Positions 25,464 through 34,513 of a stretch of DNA of 64,000 bases are shown here, piece after piece. A program made the translations under genes and the position numbers. Position 1 is the first letter of the stretch; each line of letters opens with the position of its first letter. Under the pieces are notes generated by a model. It was not told the DNA's origin. It saw only the letters and a program-made list of their open reading frames with translations, and did no database searches. Origin of the DNA: Novosphingobium sp. (GTDB taxonomy: Bacteria > Pseudomonadota > Alphaproteobacteria > Sphingomonadales > Sphingomonadaceae); contig NZ_JBCNLP010000001.1 of the NCBI RefSeq assembly GCF_039595395.1, positions 3,472,001 through 3,536,000 of the forward strand, given 5' to 3'.

Positions 25464-26096
25464 ATGGCGCTGATCATCGTCGCCGGGGCCAGCGGCCAGC
25501 ATGCCGCCGTGGTGCATGAGGCCGCCGTGCTCTCGGGGCTGGAGGTGCTCGGCTTTGCCACGCTGGGGGATGAGGCGCCCCCCTTCAACACCCCATGGCT
25601 CGGCAGGTTGGAGGCCATCGCGGCGGCTGGAATCGCGCAGGGCCATCGCTTCCATATCGCCTGCGGGGCCAATGCGCTGCGCCGCACATGGAGCGAGGCG
25701 CTGCTGGCGCAGGGCGCCATGCTGCAAAGCGTGGTGCATCCCGCCGCGCTTGTCTCGCCCAGCGCGCGCATCGGGGATGGCTGCACGGTGTTGGCAGGCG
25801 CCATTCTGGGGACGCGGGCGGTGCTGGGGCGCGGCGTGATCCTCAATCACGCCTGCAGTGTCGACCATGACGGGCAGGTCGGGGACTATGCCAACATCTG
25901 CCCCGGCGCGCGTTTCGGCGGCGCGGTGCGGGCCGGTGCTGAGGTGTTCGTCGGGATGAACGCCACGGTGCTGCAAGGGCTGGCGCTGGGCGACAAGGCC
26001 GTGATCGGCGCGGGAGCGGTGGTGACGCGCGATGTGCCGGGCGGGGTAACGGTGGTGGGTGTGCCCGCCCGCCCGATGGAACGCCGGCCCGGCTGA
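25464..26096 (+). CDS. NeuD/PglD-like sugar O-/N-acyltransferase
   Basis: A 210-residue protein: an N-terminal Rossmann-like part (LIIVAGASGQHAAVVHEAA) and a left-handed beta-helix built of hexapeptide repeats (VVHPAALVSPSARIGDG, GRGVILNHACSVDHD, GDKAVIGAGAVVTRDV). His in LNHACSVDHD is the likely catalytic base of this acetyltransferase family. It would acetylate a sugar for surface polysaccharide or glycoprotein, but no other polysaccharide genes are nearby. Confidence 0.88.
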   Translation: MALIIVAGASGQHAAVVHEAAVLSGLEVLGFATLGDEAPPFNTPWLGRLEAIAAAGIAQGHRFHIACGANALRRTWSEALLAQGAMLQSVVHPAALVSPSARIGDGCTVLAGAILGTRAVLGRGVILNHACSVDHDGQVGDYANICPGARFGGAVRAGAEVFVGMNATVLQGLALGDKAVIGAGAVVTRDVPGGVTVVGVPARPMERRPG

Positions 26097-26098
26097 CG

Positions 26099-26343
26099 TC
26101 AGGCCGCCTGCCCTTCCTGCCAGATCACATAGGCCTCGCTCCGGGCGATATCGCGCATATGGGTGAAGGTGATCAGACCGTCCTCGGTCACGATGTCGAA
26201 CAGCCAGTGGTCGTCGCGCGGCTGCTGCATCACATGAGCGATGGCCTGCCCCAGCGTGGGTTCCCGCGACAGCGTATCGGCCCCGGTTGCGGGTCACCCA
26301 CCTTCATGAAAAGCACGGGACTGTCGAAACTGCGCGAAGCCAT
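26099..26343 (-). pseudogene. Small gene of about 81 codons with a 1-base frameshift
   Basis: Reading leftwards from an ATG at 26343 (GAGG at a fair distance upstream) gives MASRSFDSPVLFMKVGDPQPG; a different frame then gives DTLSREPTLGQAIAHV and VIWQEGQAA before a stop at 26099. One extra base in the C-run at 26281-26284 would join them. The 245-base length is one short of a whole number of codons. The family is not recognised; the second part looks like a small soluble alphaproteobacterial protein. A sequencing error or a genuine mutation would look the same. Confidence 0.6.
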
Positions 26344-26970
26344 ATATCGTTCTGCCTCTATGGCCCCCGTTACCAAAGCCATCGCCCCTTGTTGTGATGA
26401 CACCTTGTTGCGATGACAGGCATCCGGCCCGCGGCATCAGCCGCCGGCACGAGAACCAGCACCCTGCGCTCTATCCCCGGATCTTGCCGCTATCCGCGAA
26501 AGTTGCGGTAATGCCGCAAGGCGGCATCCTCACCAAGACCGATTGAAAAGGCCTGTCCCAGACCCTTGCCGCGAACACCAGCGCATCGGCCCGAAAGGCC
26601 AGATGCCGCACCATGATACATAGTCACAGTCGAATGGAAATTCGACACTCTGGGAATTTTTCGATCAGGCATGAGAGCCTCCCCATGTCTTTTTCAAACG
26701 CCCGTGATTCATATTGGTTTCATGGCGATAGTCCATGTTTTTCGAAAAGAGTCCGAAGTGGATCGTTCCGCGCTGCGACCGCCCTGCAACAGCACCCCCC
26801 GCAGATCCCCCCTGAACCTACGGAAAAACCACGAGGATCAAACCTCTCGGCCCAAAGAGCCCCTCACGAACCGCCCCGCCCTCCGCGCCGATCAGATGGA
26901 CAAATTTGCGACGGACCGATAGGCATTCCCTCCCCCGGCACCCGCCTCCTCCCATCCCGGACCCCATGTC
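26344..26970. other. Gene-free stretch of about 630 bases
   Basis: Short open frames on both strands lack ribosome binding sites and domain resemblance. Base composition is more mixed than in the flanking genes. It should contain the promoters of the leftward frameshifted gene and of the lactonase. No convincing operator or structured RNA was seen. Confidence 0.5.
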
Positions 26971-28164
26971 ATGATGCTCAAATGTCTGGCGAGCCTCGCC
27001 GCCTGCACGCTGATCGCCTCCATTTCGGCAACACCTGCCCTGTCCGCCAACCCCGGTCCGGCGCCGCAAGGCGCGCTGCCGCTGCTGGTCGGCACCTACA
27101 CCGGCGGGCAGAGCAAGGGCATCTATCTCTATCGCTTCGATCCGCGCACCGGCCATATCAGCACCACGCCGGCGCAGATCACCCCGGCCGAGAACCCCTC
27201 ATGGCTGACCGTCTCGGCCGACGGGCGCTTCCTCTATGCCGTCAATGAGAACGGGCCGGGGCAGCGCGACCCCATCGGCCGCGTCTCGGCCTGGCGGCTG
27301 GACAAGGCCAGCGGGCGCCTGACCTTCCTCAACAGCACCCCATCGCTGGGCGACGAGCCCACCCATGCCAGCCTGAGCAAGGATGGCCGCACCCTCTTCG
27401 TGGCCAATTATTCGGGCGCCACCGATCCGGGCGGCACGCTGGCGGTGCTGCCCATCGCGCCCGATGGCAGGCTGCGCCCCGTCACCCAGATCAAGACCCA
27501 CCGCGCCAGCCTCGTCAATGCCGAGCGGCAGGCCGGGCCGCATGTCCATTCGGCGGTGTCCTCGCCCGATGGGCGCACGCTCTTCGCGCAGGATCTGGGG
27601 GCCGACCGGATCTATGCCTATCGCTATGACCCCACCCATCCCGAAGCGCCGCTGACGGCGGTGAAGGAGCAGCCCTGGCTCGACCTGCCGCCGGGCTCGG
27701 GGCCGCGTCATCTGGTGTTTGGGCCCGATGGGCGCCATGCCTATCTGACGCTGGAGATGACCGGCGCCGTCGCGCTGCTCGATTATGCCGATGGGCGGCT
27801 GAGCCTGCGTCAGGTGCTGCCGCTGGCGCCTGCCGGTTTCACCGGGCAGCAGGGCGGCGGCGGGCTGCATCTCTCCCCCGATGGGCGCTTCCTCACCGTG
27901 GTCAATCGCGGCACCGACAATCATCTGGTGAGCTTTGCCGTCTCGCCGCAGGATGGCTCGCTCAAGCAGGTCGACCGCCGCTCGGTCGAGGGGACGCAGC
28001 CGCGTGAGTTCACCTTCTCGCCTGACGGGCGCTTCGTGCTGGTCGCCAATCAGACCAGCCATGGGGTGAAGGTGTTCCGCCGCGACACGGCAAGCGGGGT
28101 GATCGGCGAGCTGGTGCAGACGCTGCCTGTCGATGCCCCCTCGGCACTCATTATCCTGAAATAA
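26971..28164 (+). CDS. Exported lactonase-family beta-propeller
   Basis: A 397-residue protein with a Sec leader (LIASISATPALSA) and a seven-bladed propeller of the 6-phosphogluconolactonase-like family (PF10282): repeated blades such as HASLSKDGRTLFVANY, HSAVSSPDGRTLFAQD, HLVFGPDGRHAYLTLE and FTFSPDGRFVLVANQT. Because it is exported, the substrate is more likely a free sugar lactone than 6-phosphogluconolactone. It stands beside the GMC oxidase/TonB receptor region, where an aldonolactone or keto-sugar lactone could arise; this link is inference. Confidence 0.88.
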   Translation: MMLKCLASLAACTLIASISATPALSANPGPAPQGALPLLVGTYTGGQSKGIYLYRFDPRTGHISTTPAQITPAENPSWLTVSADGRFLYAVNENGPGQRDPIGRVSAWRLDKASGRLTFLNSTPSLGDEPTHASLSKDGRTLFVANYSGATDPGGTLAVLPIAPDGRLRPVTQIKTHRASLVNAERQAGPHVHSAVSSPDGRTLFAQDLGADRIYAYRYDPTHPEAPLTAVKEQPWLDLPPGSGPRHLVFGPDGRHAYLTLEMTGAVALLDYADGRLSLRQVLPLAPAGFTGQQGGGGLHLSPDGRFLTVVNRGTDNHLVSFAVSPQDGSLKQVDRRSVEGTQPREFTFSPDGRFVLVANQTSHGVKVFRRDTASGVIGELVQTLPVDAPSALIILK

Positions 28165-28165
28165 C

Positions 28166-28199
28166 AAAAAGGGGCGTCACCATCTTTCAGGTGACGCCC
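28166..28199 (-). terminator. Rho-independent terminator for the leftward TonB receptor gene
   Basis: On the minus strand GGGCGTCACC pairs with GGTGACGCCC and is followed by CTTTTTG, the Ts being the A-tract at 28166-28170. The receptor transcript must cross the composite repeat at 28219-28350 before reaching it. In the other direction the same hairpin has no T-tract. Confidence 0.8.
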
Positions 28200-28218
28200 G
28201 GCAGTGTGGTCGTTTTGG

Positions 28219-28350
28219 ACATCCGGACAGGCCGGATGTGCGGCGCCGGCCCTCTCCCCCGCCCGGCCACCCACAGCATACCCCGATGGGCAGCCGGGCG
28301 GGGGAGAAGGCCGGTGCCGCGCGGACAATGCGCATCAGCGCATTGTCCGC
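28219..28350. repeat. Composite hairpin repeat family D, copy 3 (complete)
   Basis: All three modules are present: hairpin a (ACATCCGG...CCGGATGT, 28219-28239), the large palindrome (28240-28320) and hairpin b, whose 13-base arms at 28321-28333 and 28338-28350 (GCGGACAATGCGC and its complement) pair perfectly around ATCA. It lies between the convergent lactonase and TonB receptor genes. Confidence 0.88.
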
Positions 28351-28360
28351 ACAGTTTCGA

Positions 28361-30694
28361 TCAGAACTTCACGCCGGCACGGATGCCATAGGTGCGCGGG
28401 TCGGAGACCTGAAGCGTACCATTGGCGCCGCCGCCCACGGCGGTGACCAGCAGCGTGTTCTCCAGATTCTTGACGAAGCCCTGCACGTAATAGCGCTTTT
28501 CGGGCGCATTGTAGGTGAGGGTCGCCTCGGTCTGGGTGTAGGAGGGCTGGTTGAACTGGCCATAGATGGTCAGCGCAATCATCTTGTAGCTGCTGGAATA
28601 GCGCGAGCGCACGCCCGCCACCAGCTCGCCGCCATTGGCCATCGGGAAGGTGTGGGTGACACCGCCCATCAGCGTGATCGTCGGGCTGCGGTCCAGCTTC
28701 AGGCCCTGGAAGTTGAGCGTGGGATAGGTCGCCGCATTGGGCAGGAAGGTGCCGTAGCGCGCATTGAGATAAGACAGCGAGAAATCGATCTTGTCATGCG
28801 GGGTGGCGGCGAAATTGGCCTCCGCCTCGATGCCGTCGATCTTGGCCGATGCGGCGTTGGTGGTCTGCGTGCACTGCGTGCCGCCCGCGCAATAGGGGCC
28901 GACCTGCGTGAGCTGCAGATTCTTGTAGTCATAGTGGAAGGCCGACAGGTTCAGGCGCAGGCGCCGGTCGAACAGGGCGGTCTTGGTGCCGATTTCATAG
29001 GCCGTCAGCGTTTCGGGCTGATAGTAGAGCGTGCTGGCCGGCAGCAGACAGCCGGCGCCCGTGCCCGCTTCGCAACCATCGTTGAAGCCGCCCGCCTTAT
29101 AGCCGGTCGACACCGTGCCATAGAGCATGGTCGAAGGCGTCACCTCATAGTCGACGCCCACCTTCCAGGTGGTCTTCTGGTAATGACGGTCGGCGATGTT
29201 GGGCGTCTTGACGTCGCCGGGCGCCGCGCAGCTCAGATCATAGGCGCAGGTGACGGTGTAGCCGGTGCGCGCCTTCTCATCCGAAGTGTAGCGGATGCCG
29301 GCGGTGATGTGCAGGTTCGAGGCGGGCGAATAGGTGGCCTGACCGAAGCCCGCCAGGCTGCTCGACATCACATAGCTCTGCGGGAAGGCGAAGAGATAGC
29401 CCGCATCGCCCGGATTGGTGCGCGCGCCATTGACCACGCGGTCGAAGATCTGCAGCGCGATCGAGCCGCGCTCCTTGAAGTAATAGACACCGGCCTGAGC
29501 GCGCAGCGGGCCATCGCTGTTGGTCGAGAAGCGCAGCTCCTGGCTGTTCTGCCAGTACCAGCCGTCGAACTGGTTGGGCGCCAGACCATTGGCGTAATAG
29601 CTGTAATTGCCCTCGTGGCGCTTGAACTCGCGGTAGGAGCCGACATAGTTCAGGGTGACGAAGCCCAGATCATACTTGAACTCGCCCATCACGCCATAGG
29701 TGGCATTGTCGCGGCGCAGATTGGCGGCGCGGTCGAGGCGATAGATGCCGTCAGCCGTGGGCGGGGTCAGGGTGAGCAGCTTGTCGTTGCTGACGCCATT
29801 GGCGATGTAGGTCGGGTTGACGGTGTTGGTGGTGTAGTTCGAATAGAAATTGCTGGTCGGCAGCGCATTGGTGCTGATGCCGCCCATATGCGAATAGTCG
29901 CCGCGGATCAGCAGCTCGCCCCGGTCGAACTTGAGCAGCGCGGTCATGCGCGCCGAGATGTTGTCCTTGAAGGCCCCAAGGTCGGCGCCCAGATTGGGGC
30001 CAGGCTTCAGGAAGCTGTCGCGGTGGTCGTAATTGACGCCGAAACGCAGGCCCAGATTCTCATTGACCGGCGTGTTCAGAACAGCCGTGGTCTGGGTGTT
30101 GTTATAATTGCCATAGGACGTATCGACCGAGCCCGAGAACTTGCTCAGATCCGGACGGTTGGTGATGACATTGACCGCGCCCGCCGTGGTGTTGCGGCCA
30201 TAGAGCGTGCCCTGCGGCCCGCGCAGCACTTCCACGCGGCTGATGTCGAAGAAGCTGACTTCCTGCGCCTGCTGGCGGGCGATATAGACGCCATCGGCCA
30301 TGAAGGCGGCGCTGGGATCGCCCTTTTCAGTGCCGTCGGCGCTGGTCACGCCGCGAATGGTGATCTGCAGACCGTTGTTGCGGTTGATCATCACGCTGGG
30401 GACCTGGTCGCCCAGAGCGGTGGGGTTGGTGATGCCGGCGGTGCGCAGTCCCTCGCCCGACACGGCGGTCAGCGCGATCGGCGTCTTGGAGGCCAGCGTT
30501 TCGAAGCGGGTGGCGGTGACGACGATGTCGCCATTCTCGGCCTTGATCGGCTCGGCGGCCTTTTCCTGCGGGGCCGAGCCCGAAGCCGGGGCGGTTTGCG
30601 CCGTCGCGGTCTGCGCCAGCATCGAGCCGGCGATCAGCATGGCCGACATCATGCACGGCAGGGACACCCCCAACCGGTGGTTCTTACGCATCAT
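28361..30694 (-). CDS. TonB-dependent receptor of the 3-keto-glycoside locus
   Basis: A 777-residue receptor with leader (MMRKNHRLGVSLP...TATAQ), TonB-box region DIVVTATRFETLASKTPIAL, and plug motifs DGVYIARQQAQEV and VEVLRGPQGTLYGRNTTAG; the barrel ends GIRAGVKF. GAGGGG precedes the ATG at 30694. Two 14-bp LacI-type sites lie 86 and 197 bases upstream. It should bring a glycoside across the outer membrane for the GMC oxidase or downstream enzymes; the ligand is inferred from context. Confidence 0.91.
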   Translation of the reverse strand: MMRKNHRLGVSLPCMMSAMLIAGSMLAQTATAQTAPASGSAPQEKAAEPIKAENGDIVVTATRFETLASKTPIALTAVSGEGLRTAGITNPTALGDQVPSVMINRNNGLQITIRGVTSADGTEKGDPSAAFMADGVYIARQQAQEVSFFDISRVEVLRGPQGTLYGRNTTAGAVNVITNRPDLSKFSGSVDTSYGNYNNTQTTAVLNTPVNENLGLRFGVNYDHRDSFLKPGPNLGADLGAFKDNISARMTALLKFDRGELLIRGDYSHMGGISTNALPTSNFYSNYTTNTVNPTYIANGVSNDKLLTLTPPTADGIYRLDRAANLRRDNATYGVMGEFKYDLGFVTLNYVGSYREFKRHEGNYSYYANGLAPNQFDGWYWQNSQELRFSTNSDGPLRAQAGVYYFKERGSIALQIFDRVVNGARTNPGDAGYLFAFPQSYVMSSSLAGFGQATYSPASNLHITAGIRYTSDEKARTGYTVTCAYDLSCAAPGDVKTPNIADRHYQKTTWKVGVDYEVTPSTMLYGTVSTGYKAGGFNDGCEAGTGAGCLLPASTLYYQPETLTAYEIGTKTALFDRRLRLNLSAFHYDYKNLQLTQVGPYCAGGTQCTQTTNAASAKIDGIEAEANFAATPHDKIDFSLSYLNARYGTFLPNAATYPTLNFQGLKLDRSPTITLMGGVTHTFPMANGGELVAGVRSRYSSSYKMIALTIYGQFNQPSYTQTEATLTYNAPEKRYYVQGFVKNLENTLLVTAVGGGANGTLQVSDPRTYGIRAGVKF

Positions 30695-30779
30695 TGTATT
30701 CCCCTCTCTTGTTGTCACTTGAGCAAGCGTCCCCGTTCCGGGCGATCATGCGGAATGCCCCGGTGGCTGCCTGCCTTTT

Positions 30780-30793
30780 TGAAAACGATACCA
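30780..30793. promoter_or_regulatory. LacI-type operator K1
   Basis: TGAAAACGATACCA; its complement TGGTATCGTTTTCA fits the pattern TGGYANCGNTTNCA shared with K2 and K3. It lies 86 bases upstream of the receptor start codon. Confidence 0.65.
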
Positions 30794-30890
30794 AATGAGC
30801 GAAAGACAAAGGGGCCCATACCCTCGGCCGCACGCCTTCCCTGCCCGCCTGCGCCGATTGATCACGATCAGCAGGTCGAACGGAGAAAAA

Positions 30891-30904
30891 TGGTACCGAT
30901 TACA
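30891..30904. promoter_or_regulatory. LacI-type operator K2
   Basis: TGGTACCGATTACA, same 14-bp pattern as K1 and K3 with a central CG; 111 bases from K1, a spacing that would allow looping. Confidence 0.65.
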
Positions 30905-31038
30905 ATCTGAATTTTATAAAAAGCGGCACTGCCGCATCTTTCTTCCCCTCCTCCTGGCGCCCGCTGCTCTTTGCAATCGGTGTCACCTTGTTACAGACCA
31001 TAACCAGAGCGTCTCTCTGGTGCAAGCAAGACTTTCGC

Positions 31039-32049
31039 TCAACTCATCGCCGTGGAGCCACGCGTTACCAGCACATGCGGCAGCACCACCTTGAGCTGGT
31101 CGAGCGGACGTTTGTGAAGCACGGCATCCATCATGCGCATGGCGGTTTCCCCCAGCTCATTGGCGGGCTGGCGGATGGTGGTCAGCGGCGGAGCGGCAAA
31201 GGCCCCGAAGCGCAGATCATCGAACCCCACCACCGCAATCGCGCGCGGAATCACCAGCCCGGCCTCGCGGATGGCATGCATCGCGCCGACGGCCATTTCG
31301 TCACCGGCGCAGAACACGCCATCGGGCATCTGCCCGGCGTCGAGCAAGCTGCGCATGGCGGAATAGCCTGATTCGATGGAGAAATCGCCCGGCGCCACCC
31401 AATCCTCACGGAAGGGCAGCCCGGCCTCCTCAAGCGCATCGCGATAGCCCTGCAGACGGTCCACGGTCAGCGGATTGTCGAGCGGGCCGGTGATGGTGGC
31501 GATGCGCCGCCGCCCGCTCTCGATCAGATGGCTGACCGCCAGATGGGCGGCGGCGATGTTGTCGATCACCACCTTGGGGCATTCGAGCGGCTCGAAATGC
31601 TCGCAGGCCAGCACCATCGGGATCGGCGGCTCTTTCTGCCCGCTGTCCAGAGCGTTGGTGACGATGCGCGGCATCAGCGAGCCCAGCAGGATCAGCCCGT
31701 CGGCGACGCGCGTCTGGACCATGTCGGCATAGTAATCCAGCCGCTCCTGCTTGCCCTGGGTTTCCCCGATCAGCACGCGATAGCCCAGATCATGCGCCAC
31801 ATTTTCAATGGCTTGCACGATCCCTGAGAAGAACGGGTTGGCGATCTCGGGCACGATGACGATGATCGTCTCATTGCTGCGCCGCCGCAACTGACGCGCA
31901 ATGGCGTCAGGCGTGTAATTCATCTCGTCGATCGCGGCCTGCACCCGCTCGCGCCGCACGGGACGCACCGCCTCGGGCTCGCGCAGGGTGCGCGAGACCG
32001 TGGCGACGGAAACGCCGGCCCGTTTGGCAATGTCACGGATGGTAACCAA
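31039..32049 (-). CDS. LacI-family regulator of the 3-keto-glycoside locus
   Basis: A 336-residue LacI-family protein: HTH TIRDIAKRAGVSVATVSRTL, hinge DAIARQLRRRSNETI, effector domain of periplasmic-binding type (IIVIVPEIANPFFSGIVQAI, VVGFDDLRFGAFAAPPLTTI). It is followed on the same strand by the receptor gene and preceded by the GMC gene. The 14-bp sites at 30780, 30891 and 34514 fit a LacI operator and bracket this gene, so they are its likely targets. Confidence 0.9.
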   Translation of the reverse strand: MVTIRDIAKRAGVSVATVSRTLREPEAVRPVRRERVQAAIDEMNYTPDAIARQLRRRSNETIIVIVPEIANPFFSGIVQAIENVAHDLGYRVLIGETQGKQERLDYYADMVQTRVADGLILLGSLMPRIVTNALDSGQKEPPIPMVLACEHFEPLECPKVVIDNIAAAHLAVSHLIESGRRRIATITGPLDNPLTVDRLQGYRDALEEAGLPFREDWVAPGDFSIESGYSAMRSLLDAGQMPDGVFCAGDEMAVGAMHAIREAGLVIPRAIAVVGFDDLRFGAFAAPPLTTIRQPANELGETAMRMMDAVLHKRPLDQLKVVLPHVLVTRGSTAMS

Positions 32050-32075
32050 GCTGTTTTCCTTGCGTCAGCGGCCTA

Positions 32076-33764
32076 TCAGATCGTGCCCGCCTTCATAAAT
32101 TCCGTCGCGTGATAGGCCGCCCGCGCGGACATCGCCATATAGGTCAGCGACGGGTTCTGACAACCGCTCGAGGTCATGGCCGCGCCATCGGTGATGAACA
32201 GGTTGGGCACCTCATGCGCCTGGTTGAAACCGTTCAGAACCGAGGTCTTGGGATCATGCCCCATGCGCGCCGTGCCCATCTCGTGGATGCCCAGCCCCGG
32301 CGGGTGCAGCTTGCCGCTTTCGGCGGTGATGGTGGCGCCCGCCGCGATCAGCATGGCCTTGGCATCCTCCAGCATGCGGCGGCCCAGCTCCTTGTCGTTC
32401 TCGCCATGAGCGCAATCGATGGTGAGCTGGGGAATGCCCCATTCGTCGGTCTTGCTGGCATGCAGGGTGACACGGTTGTTCGGATCGGGCAGCATCTCGC
32501 CAAAGCCCGACAGGCGGATCGCCCAGGGGCCGGGATGACGCACGCGCTCCTTCAGCTCCGCGCCCACGCCGGGCTCGGCATCGGCCATCGGGCGCCAGCC
32601 CTGGCGCATCACCCCGCCCTGATAGCCGTAACCGCGATGATAGCCGGTGTCGTCGGCCTCCAGATTGCGATAGCGCGGAATGTAGATGCCATTGGGGCGG
32701 CGCCCGCGATGATAGGTCTCGGGCCCGTTCATCACGCCCGCGACGGTGGGGCCGTAAACATGGTCCATCAGATTGCGCCCGACCTGATCCGAACCATTGG
32801 CAAGCCCGCGCGGATTGGCGTCGCTGCGCGAATTGAGCAGCACCTGCGCCGTGCCGATGGTGGAGGCGCACAGGAAGACGATCCGCGCCTCATAGACGCG
32901 CTTTTCCTTAGTGTTCTGGTCGATGATCCGCACGCCGGTCGCCTTGCCGGTCTTGGGATCGGTGATGATCGAATGGGCGATGGCATCGGTGACGATGGTG
33001 AGATTGCCGGTCTTTTCCGCCGCTGGAAGCGAGGAGGACAGGCTGGAATGATAGGCGCCGAAGCTGCAGCCGCGCTCGCACAGCGAGCGATACTGGCAGG
33101 GGTTGCGGCCCAGCTCGATATGGTGCGGCTGCGGCTCGGTGAGGTGGGCGCAGCGGCCCTGGATCACCTTGCGACCGGGGAATTGCTTTTCGACCGCTTC
33201 CTTGAACATCTTCTCGGTGTCGGTCATCGCCATCACGGGCAGGAACTTGCCGTCGGGAAGCTGCGGCAGGCCTTCGTTCGCGCCCGAGACGCCGATGAAG
33301 GTTTCCACCTTGTCATACCAGGGCGCCATATCGGCATAGCGGATCGGCCAGTCGATGCCGTGGCCGTCGCGCTTGTTGGCGGAGAAATCCATCTCCGAAA
33401 AGCGGTAGGTCTGGCGGCCCCACATGATCGAGCGGCCACCCAGATGATAGCCACGGATCCAGGAGAAAGGCTTGTTTTCCGTGGTTTCGTAAGGGTGCTG
33501 GCTATCCTTGACCCACAGGTCCTTGGTGGCGCTGTTGACCGCATAGCACTGACGCTGGATCTGATAGTCGCGCGCCAGTTCCTCTTCCGGAATGTTGCCT
33601 GCATTGGGCAGATCCCAGGGCTGCATCCAGTCGGTGTAGGAGGAGCCATGCTCCAGCTTGCGCCCGCGCTCGATGACGAGGACCTTGAGGCCCCTTTCGC
33701 ACAATTCCTTGGCGGCGATCCCGCCGCTCATCCCCGAGCCGATGACAATGGCGTCGAACATCAT
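32076..33764 (-). CDS. GMC-family FAD oxidoreductase, likely glycoside 3-dehydrogenase subunit
   Basis: A 562-residue flavoprotein. The FAD Rossmann motif is GSGMSGGIAAKELCERGLKV; GRQTYRFSEMDFSA and GIHEMGTARMGHDPKTS are the GMC middle and C-terminal signatures with the catalytic His; LTYMAMSARAA closes the C-terminus. A Cys-rich patch (CQYRSLCERGCSFGAYHSS) fits an iron-sulfur cluster site known in FAD-dependent glucose dehydrogenases. It has no leader of its own. The small subunit gene lies just upstream in the same direction. Related enzymes oxidise sugars at C1 or C3; C3 oxidation is favoured here by the downstream keto-sugar type genes. Confidence 0.87.
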   Translation of the reverse strand: MMFDAIVIGSGMSGGIAAKELCERGLKVLVIERGRKLEHGSSYTDWMQPWDLPNAGNIPEEELARDYQIQRQCYAVNSATKDLWVKDSQHPYETTENKPFSWIRGYHLGGRSIMWGRQTYRFSEMDFSANKRDGHGIDWPIRYADMAPWYDKVETFIGVSGANEGLPQLPDGKFLPVMAMTDTEKMFKEAVEKQFPGRKVIQGRCAHLTEPQPHHIELGRNPCQYRSLCERGCSFGAYHSSLSSSLPAAEKTGNLTIVTDAIAHSIITDPKTGKATGVRIIDQNTKEKRVYEARIVFLCASTIGTAQVLLNSRSDANPRGLANGSDQVGRNLMDHVYGPTVAGVMNGPETYHRGRRPNGIYIPRYRNLEADDTGYHRGYGYQGGVMRQGWRPMADAEPGVGAELKERVRHPGPWAIRLSGFGEMLPDPNNRVTLHASKTDEWGIPQLTIDCAHGENDKELGRRMLEDAKAMLIAAGATITAESGKLHPPGLGIHEMGTARMGHDPKTSVLNGFNQAHEVPNLFITDGAAMTSSGCQNPSLTYMAMSARAAYHATEFMKAGTI

Positions 33765-33884
33765 TCTCTCCCGTGCGTCCGCGTTGTTGTCCGCGTCCTG
33801 ATCCGTGTTTCGGCCCGTGCCCTTGCCCAGCGAATGGGGTCAGGCGAATGTGGGTTGGGCCGTATCATCAGCGTGTTGCGCCCG

Positions 33885-34463
33885 TCAGGCGATCACCAGC
33901 AATTTGCCGGCGGGCATGGCCCCGGCCCAGGCGCGCGTCTCGGCCGTCATCGGCGTCGAGGCCTCCCACACGCCGGGGTTGTGCTCATAGCGCAGCTCGA
34001 CGGTGGAGCCGGGTTCGCTGAGGTAATAAAGGTTGACAAACAGATCCTTGAGCGCGGCGTAAGCCATGTTGCTCTTCAGATTTTGCGCATCATAGGCCTT
34101 GAGAATTGTCAGCCGCTGGGCGGCGGTCAGCAGGGCGAAAGGCTTGCCCGCCTTGGCCTTGGCCTCATCGTCGATGGCGCTCAGCGCGGCCAGATAGGCG
34201 GTGCGATGCGCGGGGCTGGCCCAGTCATGCATCAGCGCGTCGAACTTCGCGGGGACGCCCGCCTGCACCGCGCCCGGCGTATCGGTCTGCGGGATCAGCG
34301 TGTCGGCAAAGGCGGTGGCCAGCGCGGTGGTGGGTTTGTCGAGCGAAGGCGCGGTCTTGGCATTTGGGCCCGCCACGGCGGCCAAGGCTTCGGCAGGCAG
34401 GGCAGCAAGGCCGATCAGGGCGCCAAGCCCCTCCAGCATCTGCCGACGATCCAGTTCGATCAT
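33885..34463 (-). CDS. Gluconate 2-dehydrogenase subunit 3-like Tat chaperone subunit
   Basis: The 192-residue protein starts MIELDRRQMLEGLGALIGLA, a twin-arginine leader, and continues as the subunit-3 family (PF13618): FADTLIPQTDTPGAVQAGVP and LFVNLYYLSEPGSTVELRYEHNPGVWEAS. In known FAD glucose dehydrogenases the small gamma subunit carries the Tat signal and takes the leaderless flavoprotein along to the periplasm. AGAGGGG precedes the ATG at 34463. It is the first gene of the leftward oxidase pair, divergent from the permease operon. Confidence 0.88.
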   Translation of the reverse strand: MIELDRRQMLEGLGALIGLAALPAEALAAVAGPNAKTAPSLDKPTTALATAFADTLIPQTDTPGAVQAGVPAKFDALMHDWASPAHRTAYLAALSAIDDEAKAKAGKPFALLTAAQRLTILKAYDAQNLKSNMAYAALKDLFVNLYYLSEPGSTVELRYEHNPGVWEASTPMTAETRAWAGAMPAGKLLVIA

Positions 34464-34513
34464 CCAGAATCCCCTCTTCCATATTTGTTTTCTTGACCGA
34501 TGCCGTTTTATTC

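Larger units (their letters stand above)
30695..31038. other. Control region between receptor gene and LacI gene
   Basis: There is no gene in these 344 bases. They hold the receptor promoter and, at the right end, the 3' end region of the leftward LacI gene. Two related 14-mers with a central CG, listed separately, are the main recognisable signals; an AT-rich segment (about 30,905-30,930) may be promoter DNA. Confidence 0.6.

Noticed and set aside
26490..26672. 60-codon open frame on the minus strand
   Set aside because: An alternative overlapping frame looks equally protein-like, neither has a ribosome site, and no family is recognised.
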